Positions 32,641-41,200 of a DNA stretch of 58,582 nucleotides are shown here, one piece after another. The stretch covers positions 1 through 58,582 of the forward strand of contig JADBJL010000077.1 in NCBI GenBank assembly GCA_014874455.1, written 5' to 3'. This DNA is from Thermomicrobiaceae bacterium (GTDB lineage Bacteria; Chloroflexota; Chloroflexia; Thermomicrobiales; Thermomicrobiaceae). Position numbers and translations under genes: made by a program. Numbering within the stretch: the first letter of the stretch is position 1; each line of letters starts with the position of its first letter. The notes beneath the pieces are model-generated. The model searched no databases, had not been told where the DNA came from, and saw nothing but the letters and a program-made list of their open reading frames with translations.

Positions 32641-33837
32641 ATGCTCCTAGTGAGAAAGCGCGGTGAAGGCACGTGGCGCGCGCCGAAGGTGACTTCCTAT
32701 GCAGATGAGCCAGCCTTCCGGAGGTTGCTCCGGCAGTCGCCGGAGCTACTTCCCTGGCCGGAGACAGGGCCGATGGCTGTCGTCGATGAGTTCACGATCC
32801 CCTCGGATTACGCTGCCGATCTTGTCGGCGTCGACGTAAACGGCAACATCATGATCGTCGAGTGCAAGCTAGCGAGCAACCCGGAGTCGCACGCGGCGGT
32901 CGTAGGGCAGATTCTGGGCTACGCCGCTTGGCTCGAAGGAATGTCGTACGAACAGTTCGACAGCCGGTTCAGAAGCCGCAGCGGCTGTTCGCTTGAGGAG
33001 CACTTGACTACGAAGGCGCCGGAGGGCTGGGACGTGGAGTCCTTCCGGACATGGGTGGCTGAGAATCTCGCAGCCGGGCGGTTCCGGCTCGTCATTGCGG
33101 TCGACGCGCTTCCGGACGAGTTGGCGAAGACGTTACGCTTCCTATACCGGTACACGACGAACGATCTCGATATGAACGTTCTCGAGTTGCCATATTACGC
33201 TGACGATGACTTCGAGATTGTCTTGCCGCAGGTCTACGATCGAGCAGCGCTCCAAGAAGAACCAAAAGGGCGGCTTCGCTGGGACGAAGCATCGTTCTTC
33301 ATGGAACTGGAAAAGCTCGGTGCATCCAGGGAAAGCGTGGATGCGGCGCGCGACTTGTTCAACCGCCTCAAGGCAAAGGGGCTCAAGGAGCGCTGGGGCT
33401 CTGGTCGCTCGGCGTCAGTCAACTTTGACCTCCATTTTCAGGGTAAGAAAGCGAACGTACTAGGAATGTTCGCGTGGCCGGGGTCGAAAGGGCAACTCAC
33501 CGTCCAGTTTCGCTTTATGCGCCAGCAAGATATTCCGCTCGATGTCCTCCGACGCATGGCGTTGCAACTTGAAGACGTTTCCGATTCCAAATTCCAGGCG
33601 GACTTGCGTAACGTTGTAGGCACAGGCTTCGACGGGGAGCCGAGCATGAAGATCGATCCGCATCTGACAGAGCCCGGGGTAATTGACGCCATTCTGCGCG
33701 CAGTCGACGAACTCATCGCGTGGCGAACTGGCACCTGGCAGTCTGGAGAGGTCGAGGATGGGAGTGATGAGCCCGCCTGTACAAAGAACGGCGGTGGGCT
33801 CATCGAGGAAACGGCTGTACACCATCCGGAAGACTGA
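32641..33837 (+). CDS. PD-(D/E)XK (DUF91/RecB-like) nuclease
   Basis: 398 aa from ATG 32641, with AAAGGAGG 9 nt upstream; the open frame goes further up but without homology. The N-terminal nuclease core shows D60 in AADLVGVD, E74-C-K76 in MIVECKLAS, and Q90 in VVGQILGYAAWLEG: the full D-ExK-QxxxY set. The C-terminal about 170 residues (SVNFDLHFQGKKANVLGMF, IPLDVLRRMALQL) form a separate domain, duplicated in a decayed copy at 34126-34631. It is likely a restriction-type DNA-cutting component. It is followed 38 nt later by a dead AbrB gene. Confidence 0.75.
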   Translation: MLLVRKRGEGTWRAPKVTSYADEPAFRRLLRQSPELLPWPETGPMAVVDEFTIPSDYAADLVGVDVNGNIMIVECKLASNPESHAAVVGQILGYAAWLEGMSYEQFDSRFRSRSGCSLEEHLTTKAPEGWDVESFRTWVAENLAAGRFRLVIAVDALPDELAKTLRFLYRYTTNDLDMNVLELPYYADDDFEIVLPQVYDRAALQEEPKGRLRWDEASFFMELEKLGASRESVDAARDLFNRLKAKGLKERWGSGRSASVNFDLHFQGKKANVLGMFAWPGSKGQLTVQFRFMRQQDIPLDVLRRMALQLEDVSDSKFQADLRNVVGTGFDGEPSMKIDPHLTEPGVIDAILRAVDELIAWRTGTWQSGEVEDGSDEPACTKNGGGLIEETAVHHPED

Positions 33838-33875
33838 GGGACGTGCATAGAGGCTGCGAGCGCGAGGGATTGCGC

Positions 33876-34006
33876 ATAGAGGCGAGCAAGGTCGGCAAGC
33901 GGGGAGCAGTGGTGATCCCGGCCGCGCTGCGCCGGCGCTTCGAGATCGAGGCAACTCGCTGGTAGTGGTCGAGGGCCTCAACGAGCGCATTCTGAGCCGA
34001 CGGTGA
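33876..34006 (+). pseudogene. Decayed AbrB-type antitoxin gene
   Basis: The DNA matches the intact gene at 34761 closely (SKVGKRG[AT]VVIPAALRRRF). Three changes kill it: the start ATG is ATA (33876), a one-base deletion after IEI shifts the frame, and the premature stop TAG follows. In the shifted frame, NSLVVVEG resumes the family sequence (SLVVAEAT). Length is 131 nt, one short of a multiple of three. Confidence 0.8.
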
Positions 34007-34125
34007 GTCAGGTAGGGAACCACTCGCTCGGGAGGGTCACGGGCGGGGCGCGGAGTACTCTGCGGGAGGTCAGGAAGGAGGGTTAGCGGTCGACTGGCTC
34101 GAGGAGGATGAAGAGGAGGTAGACG

Positions 34126-34631
34126 ATGACCATGTCCTGGCGCCCCCCTCGAAAGTTCACGGAGACAGATCTTCTCAATGGTCTACGAGAGGCGTGCTCG
34201 CCGGAATGCTACCGGGCGCTGTTGCCACTCTACAACTGGCTCAAACGACGCGCGCTCACGTACTGGTTCGGCGGAAACGAGATACCTACGGTCAACTTCA
34301 TCTTCCGGATCCAAGAGAAGCAGGTCAGAGTGCTGAACCTGAGTCCGTGGGAGAGTAGAAAGGGAACAAAACGCCCCTGCTCGAGGTGAACTTCCTGAAC
34401 CTCGCCGAGGCTGGCGTCTCGCACGATGTCTTGCGGCAGTTCGCTGAGCGGCTCGCCGCGATCCCCGACCCGGAATTCCGGAAGCGGCTCAGCGAGCTGG
34501 AGGGAGCCAAGTTCCGTAAGGAGCCGAGCATCTGGCTCAACACGGCGCTGCCGCAGCCCGGGGTGGTCGAGACGATCCAGAACGCGCTCGACGAGCTCAT
34601 CTCGTCGCCGGCCGGCACGACGCGGGCTTGA
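34126..34631 (+). pseudogene. Frameshifted copy of the nuclease C-terminal domain
   Basis: The first frame starts MTMSWRPPRKFTETDLLN and breaks at TGA 34387-34389; the second frame runs from about 34350 to TGA 34629-34631. Joined, PTVNFIFRIQEKQVRVLNL and LLEVNFLNLAEAGVSHDVLRQFAERL mirror the C-terminal domain of the nuclease at 32641-33837 (SVNFDLHFQGKKANVLGMF ... IPLDVLRRMALQLEDV), and both end PG-V-[IV]-[DE]-x-I-x-x-A-x-DEL. So this is a paralogue fragment with a single frameshift. Confidence 0.7.
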
Positions 34632-34760
34632 GCTGGCCGGCCTGGAGGGGGAGGGTGCTGGCTGCACCGGAACAGGGTAGGCTAGCGCCGAGACGCTGTG
34701 CTACAATGACCTCGGTGCCCGAATGCCCGACATTCAGGCAAAAAGCGAGAGGACGCGCGC

Positions 34761-35054
34761 ATGGAGACGAGCAAGGTCGGCAAGCGGGGCACGGTGGTGA
34801 TCCCGGCCGCGCTGCGTCGGCGCTTCGGGATCGAGGAGGGCTCGCTGGTGGTGGCTGAGGCTACCGACGAGGGCATCCTGATCCGCCCAGCGGTGGTCAT
34901 GCCGCTGGAGGTCTACACGCCGGAGCGCAAGGCGCGTTTCCTCCTCGAGAACGCTACCGACGCCGAGGACTACGCGCGGGCCGCCAGGGTGGTGCGCGAC
35001 GAGCTCGGCCTGGATCCCGATACCCTGGGCGTCGAGCCGCCCGCGCGCCGCTGA
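34761..35054 (+). CDS. AbrB/MazE-type antitoxin
   Basis: 97 aa. The N-terminal SpoVT-AbrB swapped-hairpin fold shows SKVGKRGTVVIPAALRRRF and GSLVVAEATDEGILIRP. The C-terminal tail binds the toxin. The stop lies 1 nt before the GTG start of the PIN gene. The upstream stretch has a TACAAT (34702-34707) as a possible -10, and GAATG-CCCGA-CATTC (34721-34735) as a possible operator, suggesting autoregulation. Confidence 0.85.
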   Translation: METSKVGKRGTVVIPAALRRRFGIEEGSLVVAEATDEGILIRPAVVMPLEVYTPERKARFLLENATDAEDYARAARVVRDELGLDPDTLGVEPPARR

Positions 35055-35055
35055 C

Positions 35056-35484
35056 GTGCACCGGCTGTTCCTAGACGCTAACGTGCTCTTCTCGGCAGCC
35101 TACCGCAGGGACGCCGGGGTGCGCGCGCTGTGGGGTCTTCCGGGGGTGGAGCTGGTGGCGTCAGCGTACGCCGTGGAGGAGGCGAGGCGGAACCTGAGCG
35201 CTCCGGAGCAGCGAGTAGGCCTCAACGAGCTGCTCGCGACGGTACGCATCTCCGACAGGCTTGCGGATCTGGCGGCGCACCCCGAGATCGCGGCGTCAGG
35301 GCTGCCGGAGAAGGATCTGCCGATCCTGCGCGCCGCGGTGGCGGCCGGGTGCACCCACCTCGTGACCGGCGACCGCCAGCACTTCGGCCACCTCTTCGGC
35401 CGGAGGGTCGCCGGTGTGCTGGTGCTCCGCCCGGCGGACTACCTGGCAGCAAGAGGCCCCTGTCGTTGCCCGGAGCCCGGTTAA
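35056..35484 (+). CDS. PIN-domain toxin (VapC-like)
   Basis: 142 aa from GTG 35056. PIN acidic residues: D7 in FLDANVLFSA, E in YAVEEARRNL, D in EKDLPILRAA and D in VTGDRQHFGHL. It is a probable RNase neutralised by the AbrB-type protein just upstream. The pair sits within the defence cluster and may serve as an addiction module for the island. Confidence 0.85.
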   Translation: MHRLFLDANVLFSAAYRRDAGVRALWGLPGVELVASAYAVEEARRNLSAPEQRVGLNELLATVRISDRLADLAAHPEIAASGLPEKDLPILRAAVAAGCTHLVTGDRQHFGHLFGRRVAGVLVLRPADYLAARGPCRCPEPG

Positions 35485-35510
35485 CCCTTACCCAGTCTAT
35501 CTCGAGGCAC

Positions 35511-35615
35511 GTGACGGCCTGGCTGTCCGACGAGGAGCAGGACTCGCAGCCTTGCACGATAGTAGACACGTTGTCCGAGACCCCAGGAGCGTCGGGGTTC
35601 CCAGTAGAAGGGTAG
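35511..35615 (+). CDS. Possible 34-aa ORF before the NERD-UvrD gene
   Basis: GTG 35511 has GAGG 4 nt upstream and the frame ends 4 nt before ATG 35620. The peptide (MTAWLSDEEQDSQPCTIVDT) is acidic. It may be a leader peptide, but chance is possible. Confidence 0.2.
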   Translation: MTAWLSDEEQDSQPCTIVDTLSETPGASGFPVEG

Positions 35616-35619
35616 AGAG

Positions 35620-37983
35620 ATGGCGCGTGTTGTTCCTGAGCGTGGGAGACAGGAGTTCCGGTCAACCGCGGAGTGGCACTTCTACGAGGCGTGTCGTCGG
35701 CAGCTCCCAGACCACATCGTCGTGCTGCACGGCGGGCGTTACCTGCTCCGCGACCCCGAGCGCTGGGACGACGACGGCGAGATCGATTTCCTGATCATCG
35801 ACCCCAATCGCGGCTACCTGGTCGTGGAGGTCAAGGGCGGGGGCATCGTCATCGAGAGAGAAGATTGGACCTCGATCGACCGCTACGGCCGGCGACACCG
35901 GCTGAAAGAGAGCCCCTTGAAGCAGGCGATGACGCGCAAGCACGGGCTGATCGACAAGCTCAAGAAAGCCGGCGTGAACACGAGGCGGCCACGCTTCTGC
36001 TACGCTGTCTGCTTCCCAGACTGTCGGGTGGAGGCCGATCTCTCGTTCGAGGCGCCGCGCGACGCGATCATCGACTCGGAAGACCTCGATAACCTCCCCG
36101 CAGCGGTGGAGCGTTGCTTCGGCGGCCCACAGGCACGGGGCTACGTGAAGCCTGAGGAGATCGACCGGGTCATCGAGCTGTTCTACCCCTCAGTTGAGGT
36201 GCCGCGTGCACGGCTCGGGGTGCTGATCCGTCGCGGCGAGCGAGAGATGGCCCGTCTCACCAGGGAACAGGTACGGGTGCTCGACTACTTCAGCAGGAAC
36301 CATCGGGTGCTGGTGACCGGCTGCGCTGGCTCGGGCAAGACGTTTCTAGCGTTGGAGCAGGCGCGCCGGCTAGCTCGTGCTGGGTACCACGTCCTCTTCA
36401 CGTGCCAGCGTCCTGAGCTGGCGGAGTGGATCGAGTCGCATTTCAGTCGGAACGCTGGACTGAGCCGCGAGCAGAGAGAACGCATTCTGGCTATCGACGT
36501 GTACTCGTTCGTGACGCGCTGGGGCGAGACCGAAGGCATCTTGGAAATCGGGACTCCGACGGGGTCAGACGAGGTCTGTGTGTGCTACGTGCCAGAGCTG
36601 ATACTCGGCCCATGTTACGAGCGCGCTGTTCGCTCGTTCGAGTTCACGCGCTCATTTGCAGAGAGCAATGCGCACATCTACGGGGTGACGAACGTGCCCT
36701 CGGATATCCACGATCCGATCCCTCTCCACGGTGGGGCTTGGGCTGGAGAGGAGTTCTTTGCCGATGCACTCCATCATATCCTGCAGCGATCGACTCACCG
36801 ATTCGATGCGCTGATCGTGGACGAGGCACAGAGCATACCGACGCTGATGTGGGAGGGGCTCTTACAATCCCTGCAGAACCCTTCTCGCAGTCCCGTCTGG
36901 GTCTTCGCCGACGACAATGATCTCGTTGCTTGTGAGCCGATGCCGTTTGCCGAGGCGGCCGAGGTCGAGGCACAGCAAGGGAATGTGAGCGATCCAGCGT
37001 GGGCTGCCTGGCTAGAACAATGCGGTGGTCCGTTTGTCCGGGTCCGACTCTCGGAATGCCTACGTAACGCGTTGCCAATCCAAGAGTACGCACTACGCTA
37101 CTACCTCGGAGGCGGGCCAGTGCGGCGGGCTGGATTGCCCGGGCCGGAGCCGGAGGTAGTCCAACTGCCCGAGGGGCAGGACTTGCGGGAGACGGTCGAC
37201 CGGATCGTGCATCGGCTGGTGCACGAAGAACGGATAGAACCTCGCGACATCGTCGTCCTCTCGCCAGCTCCGGTTGAAGGTAGCGAGTTCCCCGCCTCTT
37301 GGCGTGGCCCAGTCTCCGGCCTCACCTACCGACGTGAAGTGAGTCCAAACGAGCATAAGCGAAATGTGATCCGTGTCGAAACGGTCGCCGGCTTCCGCGG
37401 ACTGGAAAGCCCGGTGGTTGTTTTCGTCGAACCCGACGGTCTCAGCCATGGGGTAGATGACGACCTCGACGAGCTCGAGCTGATGTACATTGCCCTGACG
37501 CGCGCGACCCAACACCTCGTCATCGTTCGCCAGGGCTTACCGGCCCAGGTGGGGCTTGAGGATCTCGTAGCAGCGCTGGAACAGCGCCTTCGGGACCCGC
37601 TCGGCTTTCCACGAGACGTGCGGCCACGCGCGGAGGCGCTACTGGACCAGGCGAAATCCGCCATGCGTGAGGCCGACAAGCTGACTACGGACATAATCCG
37701 ATCCAAAGCGGTGGACCAATACAACTCGGTACTCGCAGAGTTCAGTATCCGTCTGGCTGGTCGGCCTCCTGTCACTCTGGTGATACGCAATCCGAAGGCT
37801 CTTCCTCCGCAGGCGGCGGCGCAGCCCGTCTCCGCTGAGACGTGGTCGCTCGAGGTCGATAGGCCTGAACCGCTCTACATCGACCCCGGGCTCGTCCGGG
37901 CTTTGCTTCGGCAGCTTGACGACTATACCGAAGCGATCCGAACGCTGCTGCTCTCGAGCGAGCACAGCTTCACGGAAAGCTGA
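35620..37983 (+). CDS. NERD-domain nuclease / UvrD-like helicase
   Basis: 787 aa. N-terminal NERD nuclease: E18, D56 in GEIDFLII and E70-V-K72 in LVVEVKGG. Then a SF1 helicase: Walker A G234-C-A-G-S-G-K-T241, Walker B D401-E-A-Q404 in LIVDEAQSIPT, and YIALTRATQHLVIV near the C-terminus. It probably unwinds and cuts DNA. UvrD helicases pair with OLD-type nucleases in Gabija, but here the two are 3.2 kb apart. The C-terminal about 120 residues are of unknown fold. It is preceded by a small ORF and followed by 119 nt to the next. Confidence 0.85.
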   Translation: MARVVPERGRQEFRSTAEWHFYEACRRQLPDHIVVLHGGRYLLRDPERWDDDGEIDFLIIDPNRGYLVVEVKGGGIVIEREDWTSIDRYGRRHRLKESPLKQAMTRKHGLIDKLKKAGVNTRRPRFCYAVCFPDCRVEADLSFEAPRDAIIDSEDLDNLPAAVERCFGGPQARGYVKPEEIDRVIELFYPSVEVPRARLGVLIRRGEREMARLTREQVRVLDYFSRNHRVLVTGCAGSGKTFLALEQARRLARAGYHVLFTCQRPELAEWIESHFSRNAGLSREQRERILAIDVYSFVTRWGETEGILEIGTPTGSDEVCVCYVPELILGPCYERAVRSFEFTRSFAESNAHIYGVTNVPSDIHDPIPLHGGAWAGEEFFADALHHILQRSTHRFDALIVDEAQSIPTLMWEGLLQSLQNPSRSPVWVFADDNDLVACEPMPFAEAAEVEAQQGNVSDPAWAAWLEQCGGPFVRVRLSECLRNALPIQEYALRYYLGGGPVRRAGLPGPEPEVVQLPEGQDLRETVDRIVHRLVHEERIEPRDIVVLSPAPVEGSEFPASWRGPVSGLTYRREVSPNEHKRNVIRVETVAGFRGLESPVVVFVEPDGLSHGVDDDLDELELMYIALTRATQHLVIVRQGLPAQVGLEDLVAALEQRLRDPLGFPRDVRPRAEALLDQAKSAMREADKLTTDIIRSKAVDQYNSVLAEFSIRLAGRPPVTLVIRNPKALPPQAAAQPVSAETWSLEVDRPEPLYIDPGLVRALLRQLDDYTEAIRTLLLSSEHSFTES

Positions 37984-38102
37984 GCCGAGAGAACTTCCAA
38001 GGAGGGCAGTGAGAAGGAGCAAGGACTCGAGCTGCGATGACATTCGATAACGAGCGGCTGTGAACACTAGTCATCGTACGCTTCTGCCGATTTGCGGAGG
38101 GA

Positions 38103-38270
38103 GTGCCCCGTGAAAGGACGGTCTGGGAACCCCAGACTTCCGAGTTCGGTGCCACTAAGGATAGTGTAGATATCTTGGATGAGTGGCTCGACCCATCAGG
38201 AAACACGTCGTCGCTCGCGCGAGACGTGCGCCTGAATGCATCGATGAGGGTCAGCCGGTGCCGGAGGTGA
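38103..38270 (+). CDS. Possible 55-aa protein upstream of the giant helicase
   Basis: GTG 38103 follows GGAGG with a 2-nt gap. The product includes TVWEPQTSEFGATKDSVDIL and DEWLDPSGNTSSLAR, with an amino-acid mix unlike chance in high-GC DNA. Its TGA overlaps the GGAGGTGA ribosome binding site of the next gene, and the gap to GTG 38275 is 4 nt, so the two would be coupled. The function is unknown. Confidence 0.4.
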   Translation: MPRERTVWEPQTSEFGATKDSVDILDEWLDPSGNTSSLARDVRLNASMRVSRCRR

Positions 38271-38274
38271 ACCC

Positions 38275-41200
38275 GTGAGCATCTTCGCGCTCCATCAGGC
38301 CGTCCTGGAAGACTACCGCAGCTTCGTCCACGCCTTCGTCCGCGTGGCTGACGAGCGCATGAGCCGCTTCGTCGATGAGGTGCTGCTGGAGCACGACCAC
38401 TTCTGGCCGGAGCCGCTGCTCCAGCTCTCCCCCGCCTACCGGGTCGAGGCCGACGTCGACGAGCTCGCGCGCTCCGGGCTGCTCCATCCGGAGACCGCAC
38501 AGGTCTTCCGGCGCGCCGAAGACGACAGCCCGTACCGGCTCTTCGCTCACCAGGTGACGGCACTCCGGGCCGCCGCCGAAGGCCGCAGTTACATCGTGAC
38601 CAGCGGCACCGGCTCCGGCAAGTCGTTCTGCTACTTCATCCCGATCTTCGACGCGGTGGTGCGCGCGCCGGGCGAGCCCGGCCCGGTGGCACTGGTGGTC
38701 TACCCGATGAACGCGCTCGTCAACTCGCAGCTTCAGGCCCTGCGCGAGCTGCGCGAGGCCTACGAGCGGCGCACCGGCCGCGCCTTCCCGCTCCGCTTCG
38801 CCCGCTATACCGGAGAGACGCCCGACGAGGAGCGCGAGGAGATCCGGCGCGACCCGCCGCACCTGCTGCTGACCAACTACGTCATGGCCGAGTTGCTGCT
38901 GGTGCGCCCGGAGGATCGGCCGCTGGTCAGGCCGCGTCCAGACGCCCGGCTGCCGTTCTTCCTCGTCTTCGACGAGCTGCACATGTACCGTGGCCGCCAG
39001 GGGGCCGACGTGGCAATGCTGGTCCGCCGGCTCAAGGCTCGGCTGCAGCGCCCCCGGATGGTCCACGTCGGCACCAGCGCGACGCTGGTGGCCCGGCCAG
39101 GCGCGGGGCCCGAGGAGCGCCGGCAGGCGGTCGCCGAGTTTGCCGGCCGCTTCTTCGGCCACGCCTTCGGCCCTGGCGATGTCATCGAGGAGACGTTGGA
39201 ACCGGCGACGCGCGGCGGCCCACCGTCCCGCGCTGAGCTGCTGGCCGCCCTCTCGTTGCCACTCCCCGGCGAGAGGGAGGGATTTCTGGCACACCCGCTC
39301 GTCCGCTGGCTGGAGTTGGCGCTCGGGCTCGAGGTCGAGTCCGACGGCACGCTGCGCCGCCGTCGGCCGCGGGCGCTCTCGGAGCTGGCTGCCGAGCTCG
39401 CCGGCTTGACCGGCGCGCCGGTCGAACAGTGCCGGGAACGCATCGAGGCGGCGCTGACGCACGGGGCTCGGCTCCGAGCGCTGGCCTTCAAATTGCACCA
39501 GCTCATCGCGCAGACCGACCCGGTCTACGCTACCCTCGCGCCGCCAGCCGAGCGCGAGCTCGGCCTGGAGGTAAGCTACGGCGATCCGCCGCGCTACCCG
39601 GTCTGCTTCTGCCGTGTCTGCGGGCAGGAGTACTACCGCGTGGTCTGGCGTGAAGACCGGCTGGAGCCGTACCCGGTCGGGATCGAGCTCGAGGACGTGG
39701 ACGCCGTGGCCGGTTACCTGGCGCTGGCCGATTCCGTGCCGGAATGGTCGCCGGAGATGCTGCCGCCCGAATGGTACGACAGCCGGGGACGCCTGGCGCC
39801 GACTTGGCGTGACCGGGTGCCGCGTGAGGTGTGGGTCAGCAGCGACGGGCACGTGCTGGGCGGCGAGGCGGAAGGCGCGCTGCGGGCGTGGTGGCAGGCG
39901 AAGCGCTTCTGGCTGTGCCTCCGCTGTGGCGAGTGGTATACGGGCCAGGACGGCGAGTTCGTCAAGGTGAGTTTCCTCTCCGGCGAGGGGCGCTCATCGG
40001 CGACGACGGTACTGGCCACGGCGTTGCTCCGCTATGCGCCGGAGAACGGCGCGCGGGACAAGCTGCTGACCTTTACCGACAGCCGCCAGGACGCCGCGCT
40101 CCAGGCCGGGCATTTCAACGACTTCGTCCAGGTCGCGGTGCTCCGCTCGGCCCTCTATGCCGCCTTGCGCGAGGAAAGCGAGCTACGCTTCGACCGGCTG
40201 GCGGATGCGGTGGTGGCTCGCATGGGACTCGAGCTACACGACATCGCGGCGAACCCGCAGCTCTTCCCCGGCTCACCCGCGGCGCGCGAGGTGTGGCGTG
40301 CCTTCCGTGACCTCACCGAGTATAGGCTCTACGAGGACTTGCGGCGGGGCGGCCGGGTGGTCCAGCCGAACCTGGAAGACACCGGCCTGCTACGCGTCGA
40401 TTACGCTGGGCTGGCGGAGCTGGCAGCCGAGGAGGAGCTCTGGGGCGAGCTGCCGGAGATGGCGGCACTCACGCCTGCAAGGCGCGAGTGGTTGCTGCGC
40501 ACGCTGCTCGATCACCTGCGCAAGCGGCTGGCGATCTACGCGGAGCCGCTCCAGGAGTCGTACCAGAGCCAGTTGCTGAGCCGTGCCCGGCAGCACCTGA
40601 ACGAGTTCTGGGGTGTGGATCCCGACCATGCGAGCCTGCGCCGGGCAACCCTGGCGGTCTGGTCGGAGCAGGGCGATGCCGCCGAGTGGGGCACCGTGCG
40701 GCTGACCGCTCGCTCCCGGCTCGGGCGCTTTCTCTGCCGCGAGCTGGGGTTGGACGCTGGCGCCTACCAGGCGCTGATGCCGCGTCTGCTCGAGCGTCTG
40801 ATCGGCTACGGGCTGCTGCGCGACGTGCCCACGGCCTGGGGCGGGCGAGCCTATCAGGTGGACGCCGCGTGCCTCTGCTGGCAATGTGGCGATGGCACGC
40901 CACCTCCGCCTGATCCGATCCTGACGCGGGGCCAGCCGGATGCCCACCAGGCGGCGGCGAACCGCTTCTTCCAGCGCTTCTACCAGGAGGCAGCTCGGGA
41001 GCTAGGCGCGCTCGAGGCGCGGGAGCACACGGCGCAGGTCGTGACGCCGGGGGAGCGTGAGCGCCGGGAGCGGCGTTTCCGCTGGACGCCAGAGGACGCG
41101 CGCGACCCCAGCCTTGGCCGGCGACTGCCGTACCTGGTCTGCTCCCCGACGATGGAGCTGGGGATCGACATTGCCGACCTCGACCTCGTCCACCTCCGAA

